DNA of 64,000 nt from Streptomyces rubradiris (GTDB taxonomy: Bacteria > Actinomycetota > Actinomycetes > Streptomycetales > Streptomycetaceae), in contig NZ_BNEA01000007.1 of NCBI RefSeq assembly GCF_016860525.1, positions 186,001 to 250,000 of the forward strand, read 5' to 3'. A program made the translations under genes and the position numbers. The notes beneath the pieces are model-generated. The model was not told where the DNA came from and searched no databases. It was given only the letters and a program-made list of their open reading frames with translations. Below, in pieces: positions 1 through 8,837 of this stretch (position 1 is the first letter of the stretch; each line of letters starts with the position of its first letter).

Positions 1-94
1 GCAGGGCGCGCTCGCACTCCATCCACCGCGTCTCCGTCCACCGCACCGCCCCGGCGTCACCGCACCGCCCGTGAACCGCTGAAGCCGACCAGGG

Positions 95-3000
95 TCAACG
101 CAGGCGGCAGATCGTGTCCGGGTCGGCTCCCTTGGGGCCGGGGGGTGCGACGAGCGGCGCCTCGCTGCCCGCGGGCCGCCCGCACACGTTCACCGACCGC
201 ACCTCACCGTCGTCGTAGCTCACCCGCACGATCGCGTGAGCGTGACCGCGCTGGTCGGCGTAGGGCCGGCTGCCGGCGAAGCCGACCGTACCGACCGGCA
301 GGTTCGGGACGGGGTGCCAGCGCAGGTCGGCCCAGGTCTCCGCGGCGGTCTGCGGGACGTCACCGTTCCGCGCGGCCCGGTACAGGACGGCCGTGGCGCT
401 GTAGGACAGCACCGTCTGGCCGCTGGAGAACAGCGCGTCGGTCCAGGGCCGGGTGGCATCGGCGAGCGCCGTCCGCCGTGCTCCGGCCGGCAGCAAACGC
501 GTGAGGACGCGGTGGGCGTCGATGTAGAAACCGGTCCTCGCCGCCAGTCCATGGGCGCGAGGGCGAAGTGGTAGAGGGTGACCTCGTCGGGGATGCGGAG
601 GGACTCTCCCTCCTCGTAGTTGCTCTTGGTGAGGTCGTCGCCGGTGAACACGGTGATGCGGTGTCCCGAACAGCCGGGGGTGGAGCCGAGCTGGGACATC
701 AGGTTGGGGACGTCCTCGACCCGGCCGGCGAAGTAGAGGGCCTTCGGCACGGGCCGGCTGCCGCAGATGTCGCCGATGGGGGTCGTCAGTTCGGGTTCAC
801 CCTTGGCACTGAGCCGGTACGTCCGCGAGGGCGCCGGGGCGAAGCCCGCCTCGGCCAGCATCTGCTTGCCCACCCTGGCCTGTTCGGTGGTGTAGAAGTC
901 CTTCTCACTGCCGACGGACCGGGACAGCACGGCGCCCTGGGCGCCCTTCTCCCGAGCGGCCAGCTGACGGGCGACGACCAGCAGGGCGTCCGCCTCCTCC
1001 TCGTCGGTGGCGGCCAGCCCGAACCAGTTGGACAGCCTGCGCGCCAGGTGGCTGCCGGAGTTGGTGGTGCCCACGACGGGCAGACCGGCCCCCTTGAGGA
1101 TCCGGACGGCCTGCTCGGTCTCGGTGGTGTCGCGTCCCATGCCCACCACGCCGACGACGGAGCGGTCGCGGCGCGCGAGGTCCGCGATGTGCCGGGCCAT
1201 GGGGACCACGTGCAGCATGTCCTCGTCGGCGTTGGCGAGCAGGACCTTGATCTTGGTCGGCTGATCGGTGCTGACGTTGGCGTAGTGCTGGAAGAGGTAC
1301 ACCCCCGTGACCTCCTCCAGCCCCTTGCGGGTGTCGGCCTGCCTGGCGGCGGTGACCGGACCGGCGTAGACGATCGTCACATACGCGTCGCTCGGGCCGA
1401 TGGCCGCGTTCTCGGCCTTGATCGCCCGCTCCACCGCGTCGAAGGTGACGCCCTTGCCGGCGCCGGACAGACTCAGTGTGTTGCCCTGCGCGAGCCGTAC
1501 GTTCCCGGTGGCGACGCCGACGCACTGACCGTCGTAGAGGCCGGAGTCGGTGTTGGAGCCGAGCAGCCGGCCCTCGCAGTAGCGTCCGGCGAGGTAGTGG
1601 TTGCCGAGAAAGCCCGCGGCCAGGCCGAGGGCGAGGACCACGGCGAGGCAGGGCCGGGACCACAGGAGCCAGGCGGGCGTGCGGCGGATGCGGTCCGTGG
1701 AGTGCTGTGCGGAGTGCCGGTGGCGCAGCGCGTCGCCGGATATCGGGATGTGCAGGATCCACGGCAGGGTGGCGGCCCGGCCCGGGGACTGGCCGGCGCT
1801 GAGGTTGGTCACCCACCGCTGGTACCTGGTGTCCGCTCCGAATGCCTCGTCGTCGGCGTCGGGGTGGCCGGGTGCGGTGGCCGGCACCGGGGCGGCGGGA
1901 ATCTGCGGCCGCAGGCGTTCGGCCGCCGGGACCGCGGCCAGCACGAGCAGGGGATCGACCTCGCTGCGGCGGCTGCGCACGTCGCTGATGGTGCGCAGCA
2001 GGAGCAGACCGCCGTCCTCCTCGGTGGCCCTGGGCAGATACACCACGGGCGGCACGGTGCGCTTGCGGCGGCGCAGGTCCAACGCCCGCGGGCGGAAGTT
2101 CTCGCGCAGGTCCTCCAGCAGCGCCAGCACGCGCAGTTCGAGGTGGAACTGACGTGCCGTCGAGTCGCCCGCCTGTGCCGCGACCACCTGCTGGGCGACG
2201 GCGAAGGCGCGGCCCCGGATGGTCTCCCAGGACTTCGTCGGCCGCCAGCGCGACCAGTCGGCGGCGGCCGGCCGGTCGCTGAGCGGGGCCAGGAAGGTGG
2301 TCGTCGCGAACCAGCGGGTGGCCCGGCGCAACCACAGCAGCGGCGGCGCGCTGCGCGCGAGCAGGTGCAGCAGGCAGAACACCGTCAGGGCCAGGGCGCC
2401 GCCCCCTAACGCCGTACGCCAACCGCCCGCGCCCAGCAGCACGCTGAGGCAGGCGATGAACGTGGCCCCCGCGAATCCGGAGGGGTTGACGACGGCGCCG
2501 ACGGCCTCCGCGAGTGCCGGAACGCGGCGCCGGCCCTCCTCGCCGCTGGAGCCACCGTCGGGACGCCAGCGCAGCTCGGCCAGCCGGCGCATCAGGCGTT
2601 CGCGACGCTCGGCCGCCGTCCACACCGTCGTCACCTCGGCGCCGACCTCGGGCGCGGCCTGTTCGATGGCCCGCAGCAGGCGCGAGCGCGGGAAGCTGAA
2701 GGGTTTGTACTGCGACTGCCGTGCGTTGTCCCAGGAGTGCTCGCACAGCTGGCGCACCATGTCGATGGCCGAGGAGTACGGGTCCGGGGCGCCCCCGCCG
2801 TCGAGCCGCTTGGCGATCAGCCCCCGCGGCTGCTGGCTCTGGCGGACGAACTCCACCACCTGGGCGACCCGTCGGTCGAGGGTGCCGGTTTCGTCCTCCT
2901 CGGTGGCTTGCAGCACCACCAGCGGGGTCACCGGCGGGTTCGCCCTGAAACCGTCGATCAGCCGTCTCATCAGCGCGAAGACCGCGTCGGCGGCCTCCAC

Positions 3001-3102
3001 CCCCGCGCTGCCTGTCCAGACCCGTCTGCCCATGTGCTCCGCCCCCGTCGCATCGGCCTCATCGGACATTGAGGTTCGATGGGGATACCCGGACCCGAGC
3101 AC
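95..3102 (-). pseudogene. Membrane receptor-like protein with C-terminal periplasmic-binding fold, frameshifted
   Basis: About 990 residues if the frame is restored. The N-terminal ~210 residues look cytoplasmic. Two hydrophobic segments lie near residues 213-250. A second soluble part follows, then a third membrane segment near 481-500. The last ~480 residues resemble a type I periplasmic ligand-binding domain of the Leu/Ile/Val-receptor kind (for example VVGVVGMGRDTTETEQ and GLPVVGTTNSGSH). The reading frame breaks near base 544: after APMDW the original frame runs into low-complexity Arg/Pro sequence, while the frame ending at base 95 continues the fold (ARTGFYIDAHRVLTRLLPAG). One missing G in the coding strand explains this. 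The start could be the GTG at 3102 or the ATG at 3069 (MSDEADATG). The ligand is unknown. A sequencing error is possible. Confidence 0.6.
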
Positions 3103-3328
3103 CGCTGCACCCCCGGAACCCCCTGAATCTCGGGGCGCCCAGGGTAGCGGGTTCGAACGCCTCGGATCCGGTTCGCGCCGTACACCGGTCGTTTGCCGTC
3201 AACGACGTGTCGACCCTGTAGCGATACCCGGTACACCTGGCGCTGTCTCATCGTACGGACGAGGCTGCCGGTCCCACACAGACGCAACCCGCTCCCTTAG
3301 TCAGTGGTCTTTCCGTGGATATACGCGT

Positions 3329-3355
3329 GCGCCCCCGCCGGGTGGGCGGGGGCGC
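3329..3355 (-). terminator. Intrinsic terminator after transglycosylase copy 1
   Basis: Perfect 11 bp GC-only inverted repeat (3329-3339 with 3345-3355) around a 5-base loop, 25 bp downstream of the stop codon of the minus-strand transglycosylase gene. There is no U tract, as is usual in streptomycetes. The same hairpin is in repeat copy 2. Confidence 0.75.
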
Positions 3356-3380
3356 GGAAGCGTTATGGGGTGCTGTCGGC

Positions 3381-3794
3381 TTAGTACCAGCCGTTGGCCT
3401 GCCAGAAGTCCCAGGCCTTGACGGGGCTGCCGTAGCGGGAGTTCATGTAGTTGAGGCCCCACTTGATCTGGGTGGCCGGGTTGGTCTTCCAGTCGGCGCC
3501 GGCGGAGGCCATCTTGGAGGCCGGGAGGGCCTGGACGAGGCCGTAGGCGCCGGAGGAGCTGTTGGTGGCGTGGGGGTTCCAGCCGCTCTCGTGGGAGACG
3601 ATCTTGCTGAAGGCGTTGAACTGCGCGGCGTCCGGGATCATCTTGTGCGCGATCGCCTGGGCGGAGGAGGCCTGGGCCGGGGCGGCGTGAGCCGGAGCGG
3701 CGGTGAGCGCCATGCCGGCGGTGGCGGCGGCCACGGCGGCGGTGGTGAGGGCCTTCTTCGGGGAGGCGATGCGGCGGATGATGGAGACGGTCAC
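3381..3794 (-). CDS. Secreted SLT/lysozyme-fold transglycosylase, copy 1
   Basis: 137 residues. The GTG start at 3794 is preceded by AAGAGGT at good spacing, and the protein opens VTVSIIRRIASPKKAL followed by a Sec signal peptide cut near AAPAHA. The mature ~100 residues carry the small transglycosylase SLT fold found in many streptomycete exoproteins. It has the probable catalytic Glu in SHESGWNP, the GAYGLVQ motif, and the ending YGSPVKAWDFWQANGWY. It should cleave peptidoglycan outside the membrane, in wall remodelling. It differs from copy 2 (11045-11458) by one residue (AQASS against ASASS). Confidence 0.88.
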   Translation of the reverse strand: MTVSIIRRIASPKKALTTAAVAAATAGMALTAAPAHAAPAQASSAQAIAHKMIPDAAQFNAFSKIVSHESGWNPHATNSSSGAYGLVQALPASKMASAGADWKTNPATQIKWGLNYMNSRYGSPVKAWDFWQANGWY

Positions 3795-4054
3795 GAAGTA
3801 CCTCTTGCGTCGGGGATAAGGGGATCGCCCGCATGTGGTGGGCCACGTGGTGTGGCCGGCATGCGTGGGCGCCGCGGCCCGCTTGGGGCTCGTGGCGCCT
3901 GGCGACGTCATCCAGATAAGCAGGCCCGCCGGGGGCCCGCAATGACCCCCTTTACTAGTGGTGGCCAGATTCGTGAGGGACGCGAAGTATGTGGCGTGCG
4001 TCTCAATCCGCAGGTCGCAGGGGGTGCGGGATGGGGTGAATCCGGCAGAAGGTG

Positions 4055-4087
4055 CTACGGCGTCGGGTCGTAGGTGACGTGCGTCAT
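4055..4087 (-). other. Ten-codon reading frame upstream of transglycosylase copy 1
   Basis: Encodes MTHVTYDPTP and then TAG. The ATG has a good ribosome site (GAAGGA, 6 bases upstream). It lies about 260 bases before the transglycosylase start and is fully conserved in repeat copy 2. It could be a leader peptide or the stump of a lost gene. No protein evidence exists; the call rests on the ribosome site and on conservation within a recent duplicate, which is weak. Confidence 0.3.
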
Positions 4088-4140
4088 GTGGGGTCCTTCA
4101 CCGGCTCGCTCACGACGCGTGCTTGGATTCGCGCGCCGGG

Positions 4141-4944
4141 TCACCGTCCGGGGCCGTCGAATGTGGTTCGGGTGCGCAGCCGATCGATCTCGGCGAGCAC
4201 GTGGTCCACGTGCGGACGAACCTGTGCGCGCAATGCATCGCTCCAGCTCTCCTCCGAGTAGGGGCACGTGAGATAGAGCTGTCTGGCGTGTGCGAGGGCG
4301 GCGCGGTGCTCGGGCGGGAGGTGGGCGAGGGCCCAGTCGGCGGCGGCGTCCTTCGACTTGATCACGCCCGTGGCGAGCGTGGTCCAGATGCGGGCAAAGG
4401 TCAACAGGACGTTGCGGGTGTCGCTGTCCAGGTCGTCGAGCAGGCCGGGGATGCCCGCCACGCTCGCCCGGAGCAGGTCGGCCCGCGGAACCGGGTCGAG
4501 GATCTGCGCCGGGCGTGGGCCGGTGAGGGGGGAGTCGCCGGCCAGCGCCATGGTGATCAGCAGGGCCAGATCGGGCATCGGCTCGGGCCGGGGGATCTCC
4601 CCGGCCTCGTACTCCGCACGCAGCCACTCGCCGTAGAGGAAATCACCGGTCGGCGGGTACCGCCACGGCCGGACCTCGGTCTGAACGACCACGGTGAGTT
4701 CGACCGGGCGGGCCCTGTTTCGGGAACCGGAGATCCGGAGCAGTCCACCGAGGAGTGTCCGTCGATCCCGCTCGTCCATTCGCCGCCGGGAGACGACCAG
4801 CACGTCCACGTCGCTGGCCGGCCTGAGACCACCGAGTACGGAGGAGCCGTGGAGGTAGGTGCCGATGACGTCCCGGCCCAGCACACCGTCGACCAGCCTC
4901 ACGATCTCCCGAACCTGATTCACCGCACCAGCGTCTCCTGTCAT
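4141..4944 (-). CDS. Aminoglycoside adenylyltransferase-like nucleotidyltransferase
   Basis: 267 residues, the usual length for the AadA/ANT(3'')-like family. The N-terminal nucleotidyltransferase fold shows the G-S-x10-D-x-D metal site: Gly33-Ser34 in LHGSSVLGGL, with Asp45 and Asp47 in SDVDVLV. The C-terminal half is helical and resembles the DUF4111 substrate-binding domain (ILDPVPRADLLRA, DALRAQVRPHVDHVL). Such enzymes transfer AMP to an aminoglycoside hydroxyl, but chromosomal homologues often have unknown substrates. The 3' end (FDGPGR and stop) lies inside the long repeat. Confidence 0.8.
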   Translation of the reverse strand: MTGDAGAVNQVREIVRLVDGVLGRDVIGTYLHGSSVLGGLRPASDVDVLVVSRRRMDERDRRTLLGGLLRISGSRNRARPVELTVVVQTEVRPWRYPPTGDFLYGEWLRAEYEAGEIPRPEPMPDLALLITMALAGDSPLTGPRPAQILDPVPRADLLRASVAGIPGLLDDLDSDTRNVLLTFARIWTTLATGVIKSKDAAADWALAHLPPEHRAALAHARQLYLTCPYSEESWSDALRAQVRPHVDHVLAEIDRLRTRTTFDGPGR

Positions 4945-5074
4945 CCGGCGAATCGCACCGCATTATCTGACTTACTTCGGGCTGGTCAGGAGATGTGGGG
5001 ACGTTGAGGGCGGGGCCCGTTCCGGGTGATGAAGCCGCCGGGAGCGTCTGGCCGGGACTGCGGGCGTTCGAGCA

Positions 5075-5176
5075 GATTACGGGCCATGCTCCACGGCCAT
5101 CTACACGCACGTCGGCAACGACTTCATGGACACTGCCTCGGGCGAAACCCTGACCCCGGCCTTCGCCGGCGTCTGA
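5075..5176 (+). pseudogene. Tyrosine recombinase remnant (C-terminal tail)
   Basis: The last ~27 codons read STAIYTHVGNDFMDTASGET and onward to TGA. This resembles the catalytic-tyrosine tail (STAIYTHVxxDF) of streptomycete phage/ICE-type integrases. The expected preceding GHA lies one base out of frame (TGHA), so the scrap is also frameshifted. No other part of an integrase is visible upstream. The gap 4945-5191 holds nothing else I can identify. Confidence 0.5.
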
Positions 5177-5191
5177 CGAGGAAGAACCGAT

Positions 5192-5962
5192 ATGAACGAA
5201 GCAGACAAGACCGAGGCTCTGGCGGAACTCGACGCGCTACGGCGCGCGAGTGGTGTCGCCGCCGGCCACGCCGGCCTGGTGCGCGAATACTCGGTGGACG
5301 GCTCGGAGTGCCGGATCGTCTTCGCCGATCCGGCGGACGGCGAGGTCGTGGAACTGGTCCGCGGTGAGCGGGAGCTAGCACGGTCCGGTGGCTACACCCT
5401 GGAGTGGAAGGTCTACGGCCACGACAGACAGCAGGGCCTGGCTGCCGCGCTCGAAGCGGCGGGCTTCGAGCCCGACGAGGAGGAGCAGGTGCTGATGCTC
5501 CCGGTCGCCGAGGCGTCATCGGACCTCTTCGACACCTCGGGCTATGAGGTGCGGCGGGTGACCGATGGCGCCGGGCTCGACGACTACGCCGAGATCTCCC
5601 GCCAGATCGGTCGGCGTAACGCGGACGATGAGCGTCGGCAGCTGGCCCGGCTGCTCGAAGAGCAGCCTGACGCGATGAGCGTGCACATCGCGTACGACCA
5701 GAGTGAGCCGGTCTCCTGCGGACGGGTTCACTTCCAGGCCGGCAGCCCGTTCGCCGAGCTGGCGGGCGCCCGGACCAAGACGACCCACCGTCGGCAGGGT
5801 TTCTTCACCGCAGTGGTCGGCTCCCGGCTGCGGCAGGCCAGGGAGCGCGGCCGCGGGTTGCTGGTCACCGATGCGCTGCCCACCTCCGCACCCATCCTGC
5901 GCAAGCGCGGCTTCGAGGTGGTCACCTCCACCCGGCCGTACATCTTCGAGCCGGACGACTGA
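5192..5962 (+). CDS. GNAT-family N-acetyltransferase
   Basis: 256 residues, ATG preceded by GAGGAAG. The arrangement is a divergent N-terminal half (residues 1-105) and a C-terminal GNAT domain. The domain includes the acetyl-CoA-binding stretch TKTTHRRQGFFTAVVGSRL (about residues 195-213) and the terminal RKRGFEVVTSTRPYIFEPD. It probably acetylates a small-molecule amine; the substrate cannot be read from sequence. It follows the integrase remnant directly. Confidence 0.8.
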   Translation: MNEADKTEALAELDALRRASGVAAGHAGLVREYSVDGSECRIVFADPADGEVVELVRGERELARSGGYTLEWKVYGHDRQQGLAAALEAAGFEPDEEEQVLMLPVAEASSDLFDTSGYEVRRVTDGAGLDDYAEISRQIGRRNADDERRQLARLLEEQPDAMSVHIAYDQSEPVSCGRVHFQAGSPFAELAGARTKTTHRRQGFFTAVVGSRLRQARERGRGLLVTDALPTSAPILRKRGFEVVTSTRPYIFEPDD

Positions 5963-6173
5963 GCGCCCGACTGCACACCCCGGACGACCTCATCGAGCCC
6001 ATCGCCGGCCGGCTCGGTGACGAAGCCGAAGTAGGCTGCCGCAGGCGGGTCTTCGGTCTCCGTAGGAGTCGGTGACCTGCGGCCCCGGCGAGACCCGCTG
6101 CGCGAACTGCCCGGACACCGAGGGTTATCCGCCTGATGGAACACGGAAGTGTCGCGAACCGGTCCGGCGGCTG

Positions 6174-6500
6174 TCACTTCCCGGCCGCGCCGGGTTCTCC
6201 GCTGATGGATGCCTGGTAGACATCCGCGTAGGTGGGAGTGTCCTTGATCAAGCCGTCGCAGAACGCGGCGACGTCGGTGCCGATGAGTTCCAGAACTCCC
6301 TTGCCCGCGGCGACGCCCTCCTCGAAGAAGTCCACGATGCCGGGGAGGAGAGACCCGTCGGACAGGCTGACCGGTCCGACCTTGAACAGGTACTTCTGCA
6401 TCTCCTTGTAGACGATCTGGTAGTCCGGCGGGAGTGCCTTGATCCGGGCGACGTGCGCCCGCCACTGTTTCTTGCCTTCGATGATGTCCTGGATGCTCAC
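6174..6500 (-). CDS. DUF1048 family protein
   Basis: 108 residues, GTG start at 6500, one base after the stop codon of the preceding paralogue. Opens MSIQDIIEGKKQWRAHVARI and carries the helical DUF1048 pattern (LPPDYQIVYKEMQKYLF, VLELIGTDVAAFCDGLI). It has no signal peptide or membrane segment. DUF1048 genes typically sit behind a PadR repressor; the function is unknown. It is the last gene of the PadR operon and a divergent paralogue of 6502-6858. Confidence 0.82.
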   Translation of the reverse strand: MSIQDIIEGKKQWRAHVARIKALPPDYQIVYKEMQKYLFKVGPVSLSDGSLLPGIVDFFEEGVAAGKGVLELIGTDVAAFCDGLIKDTPTYADVYQASISGEPGAAGK

Positions 6501-6501
6501 G

Positions 6502-6858
6502 TCAGCCTCCCAACCGGCTCAATTTCCTTGCGACGGTCCTGTTCAACTGCTCGCGCCAGCGGTCGCGTTGAGCCCGGGCCCCGGCTGCGCCGGCCAGCGC
6601 CGTGCAGAAGCCCTGGATGTCGTCACCGAGCACCTCGTGGACGCTCTGCCCGTCCGCTGCCGACACTTCGAGCAGCCCCAGGGCGGAGTCGAGGATCGGT
6701 GTCAGGTTGCGGCCGGTGAAGTCCCCGTAGGGGAAGAGGTGGGCGATGATCTGGTTCCACGCCTCCTGGTAGTCGTCCGGCAGAGCCTCGACCCGGGCTC
6801 CGAACGCCTTCCAGTCCCTGGTGAGATCGCTGCCTGTGACCTTCTCCCAGAAGTTCAT
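6502..6858 (-). CDS. DUF1048 family protein
   Basis: 118 residues starting MNFWEKVTGSDLTRDWKAFG. The ATG overlaps the PadR stop codon (ATGA), which decides this start over an upstream one. It shares the LPDDYQEAWNQIIAHLF and VHEVLGDDIQGFCTAL blocks with the next gene, so the two are tandem paralogues. The role is unknown; coupling to PadR suggests they are the regulator's targets. Confidence 0.83.
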   Translation of the reverse strand: MNFWEKVTGSDLTRDWKAFGARVEALPDDYQEAWNQIIAHLFPYGDFTGRNLTPILDSALGLLEVSAADGQSVHEVLGDDIQGFCTALAGAAGARAQRDRWREQLNRTVARKLSRLGG

Positions 6859-7181
6859 CTTCCGCCCTCCCTGAGCCTGTCGATGCGTGACGAGAGGTAC
6901 TGCCATTTCGCCCAGAACTTGGCGAGTTCTTCACGCCCGGCGTCATTGAGCGCGTAGAACTTGCGCGGCGGACCGACCTCGGACGGACGTTTCGTCACTT
7001 GGACGAGCCCGTTCCTCTCCAGCCGCAGCAAGATCGTGTACACCGTCCCCTCGATGACGTCGGCGAAGCCGAGCTCGTTCAGCCGGCGAGTGATGGCGTA
7101 CCCGTAGGTTTCCTCGCTGCCGATGATTTCGAGCACGCACCCTTCGAGCGTGCCCTTCAACATCTCCGTCAGGTCGTCCAA
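6855..7181 (-). CDS. PadR-family transcriptional regulator
   Basis: 108 residues. A compact PadR winged helix (LEGCVLEIIGSEETYGYAI, GTVYTILLRLERNGLV, GPPRKFYALNDAGREEL) is followed by a short C-terminal helix for dimerisation. It is first in a three-gene operon with two DUF1048 genes and overlaps the next gene by 4 bases. A near-perfect inverted repeat lies 27 bases upstream of the start, as expected for autorepression. Confidence 0.88.
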   Translation of the reverse strand: MDDLTEMLKGTLEGCVLEIIGSEETYGYAITRRLNELGFADVIEGTVYTILLRLERNGLVQVTKRPSEVGPPRKFYALNDAGREELAKFWAKWQYLSSRIDRLREGGR

Positions 7182-7207
7182 CGCGGGTGCTCCTCAGCCC
7201 TTCCGGT

Positions 7208-7247
7208 ACTCCGTGATAACGAGTACTGCTATACGGTATCACCGAGT
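7208..7247. promoter_or_regulatory. Probable PadR operator
   Basis: Inverted repeat of 13 bp arms (7208-7220 and 7235-7247), 11 of 13 matching, built on ACTC-GTGATA and TATCAC-GAGT with a 14 bp spacer. It is AT-richer than its surroundings. GTGATA/TATCAC half sites fit dyad operators of small winged-helix repressors. Its place just upstream of padR suggests autoregulation of the operon. Confidence 0.55.
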
Positions 7248-7505
7248 AGCGGAACGGCGACGTCTCGGTGGACACAGTCCCGGTGCCGCACGGGTCGTTC
7301 GGTGAGTGCCGAAGCATCGACTGTCGACAACGGAGCGGGTCCGGTTCGCCGGCGCCGCCGGTGGCGAAGAGGGCAGCCGGTGCTGGATCTCCGTGGCCAA
7401 AGACGCCGTGGCCGTGCGCCTCCCCCCGTGGCAGAGGACCGGAGAGGCGGCGGGCGGTAACCGGGGTGTACGCCAGTGTGTGCCCGGCTGCGTGACCGAG
7501 TTCCG

Positions 7506-7570
7506 CTCGGCGCAGCCCGCGCCGAGCTCGGCGCAGCCCGCGCCGACCGACTGCACGCGTCTGCACGCGT
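7506..7570. repeat. Short tandem duplications (21 bp x2 and 10 bp x2)
   Basis: A 21 bp unit (CTCGGCGCAGCCCGCGCCGA plus one base) occurs twice at 7506-7547, differing only in the last base. CTGCACGCGT occurs twice at 7551-7570. They lie at the broken end of the oxidoreductase remnant and look like slippage scars in non-coding DNA. Confidence 0.7.
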
Positions 7571-7914
7571 CGTACACACTCGCCCTGCGCACTGGACGCA
7601 GAGCGAACCGACCGCGCCGGCCGCGCCGGTGACCAGTACCCGCTCCCCCCGCTGATCCGGCCCACCGGCTCCACGGCGGCCCACGCGGTGGTCATCGGTG
7701 AGTAACAGGTGGCGGCGAGCGCTGCGTCGGCTTCCCGGGGGACCTCGCGGACCGCGTCGACCGGGACGCTGACGCGCTCGGTCCAGGTACCGTCCCGCTC
7801 CAGTCCGATGCCGCCGCCACGCGTCGATTCCGTCAGGGCCTCCCGAGGAGAACACCACAGCGAACCCGTGCTCACATAATTCGTCAAGCCGAAAATGCCC
7901 GCGCGTACGAGCAA
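7560..7914 (-). pseudogene. Remnant of MDR-superfamily oxidoreductase
   Basis: From 7914 the minus strand reads like the middle of a quinone reductase-type MDR protein (GIGLERDGTWTERVSVPVDA, then ATCYSPMTTAWAAVEPVG). After a frame change near 7650 it continues with the dinucleotide-binding start GERVLVTGAAGAVGSLCVQ. The catalytic N-terminus and the entire C-terminal half are missing. Decayed gene. Confidence 0.6.
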
Positions 7915-8024
7915 CTACGCGAACGACTCGTCGGCGGGATGGGAACCTGCCGGACGGTGCCGGTCAGCTCCGGGAACGTGCCTCCCGGCGGGCGGTCCGG
8001 ACAGTGGCGCGGTTCCCGCGCGGG

Positions 8025-8260
8025 TCATCCGTCCGGGAGGTACAGCGTGCCCTCCGAACCTACTCGGGTGTCCACGCCCGGGGGGACTGCGGTTTCGAGC
8101 ACCGGCCAAGCGGTGTCGTCGACGCCGTGCAGCAGGACGGGGGCCGGCGCCGCCACGTCCTCGATCATGCGGCGGCCGGCGCCCTGTGCCTGCTGGACGG
8201 GTGTGCCGGTGGTCTCCACCAGGACACGCAGGACATGGTCCGTAGAAGGAGACGCGGATG
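8025..8260 (-). pseudogene. Remnant of BKACE (3-keto-5-aminohexanoate cleavage-like) protein
   Basis: Reads VLVETTGTPVQQAQGAG and then PVLLHGVDDTAWPVLETA, DTRVGSEGTLYLPDG and a stop. This matches the C-terminal strand and helix pattern of the DUF849/BKACE TIM barrel (VLLHGE...AWPVL...DTRIGLEDTL..PDG). The premature stop after PDG and the absence of the metal-binding N-terminal part mark it as a fragment. Confidence 0.5.
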
Positions 8261-8539
8261 GCGGGGTTTCGGCCTCGGGCCTGTCCTCGCGGCCGAAGCC
8301 ATCCGGACTCTGGCCGCCGGTTTCCTGAGAGGTCGCGGCAAGTCCGCAAGTGGCTCCCAGCGCGCGGCGCGGCCCATTCACCGCTGCCGCAGACATCGCC
8401 GGACGACCGGTGTCGCCCCGCCCGATCCGGCCGGGACGTTCCCGGGGCGGGGCGTCGTCCGCCCTGCCCCGTCCGGCGGCTCACCTCCGGGTCCGTCGGC
8501 GGGTGGTGGGAGGAACGCTCGGCGGTGCGCAGGCGTCTG

Positions 8540-8790
8540 GTGACGTGTGCCGGCATCAGCGGGGCGTGTTGCCCGAGGGTTTCCAGGAAGGATGCGGTGA
8601 CCGGGTCCGGGCTGGTGCGGGTGTATCCGGTCAGTTGTCGGCGCAGGGGCGGGTCGGGGCGCAGGAAGGCGCCGGGGAAATGCGACGGGATGGTGTTCGC
8701 GGGCACCAGTGTGGGACCGAGCCCGGCCGCCGCGTACCCGATGGGCGATGGGGCCTGTTCGGTGCGTACCGCGACCCGGGGCGGAAACCG
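8540..8790 (-). pseudogene. Remnant of LysR-family regulator (C-terminal part)
   Basis: From about 8775 the minus strand reads VAVRTEQAPSPIGYAAAGLG, then PTLVPANTIPSHFPGAFLRP, DPPLRRQLTGYTRTSPDPVT and ASFLETL. This is the end of a LysR effector-binding domain (AAGLG.TLVPA, then the P.RP...YTR..PDP.T..F helix). The DNA-binding domain and most of the effector domain are gone; the adjoining plus-strand DNA belongs to another remnant. Confidence 0.5.
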
Positions 8791-8837
8791 GTGGCCTTAC
8801 AGGCCCGTTCGAGGCTGTCGGACAGGCCGCTGTCCGG

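Larger units (their letters stand above)
3310..4165 (-). repeat. Long direct repeat, copy 1 (~856 bp)
   Basis: Nearly identical to 10969-11828, in the same orientation. It contains the terminator, the transglycosylase gene, its ~260 bp upstream region, a ten-codon reading frame, and the last codons of the neighbouring upstream gene. Differences are a few substitutions, a 5 bp insertion just after the stop codon in copy 2 and a 1 bp change upstream of the start. Similarity fades outside the borders. The non-coding part (3795-4054) holds no other gene that I can support; it presumably contains the promoter. Confidence 0.9.

Noticed and set aside
3140..3175. GGTTCGAACGCC resembling a tRNA T-loop
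   Set aside because: No pairing T stem, acceptor stem or anticodon arm can be built around it.
4021..4066. GGGGTGAATCC on the plus strand, reminiscent of a c-di-AMP (ydaO) riboswitch element
   Set aside because: It points away from the transglycosylase gene, and the other conserved blocks of that riboswitch are not visible on either strand.
7506..7570. Possible CRISPR-like repeats
   Set aside because: Only two abutting copies without spacers; simple tandem duplications.
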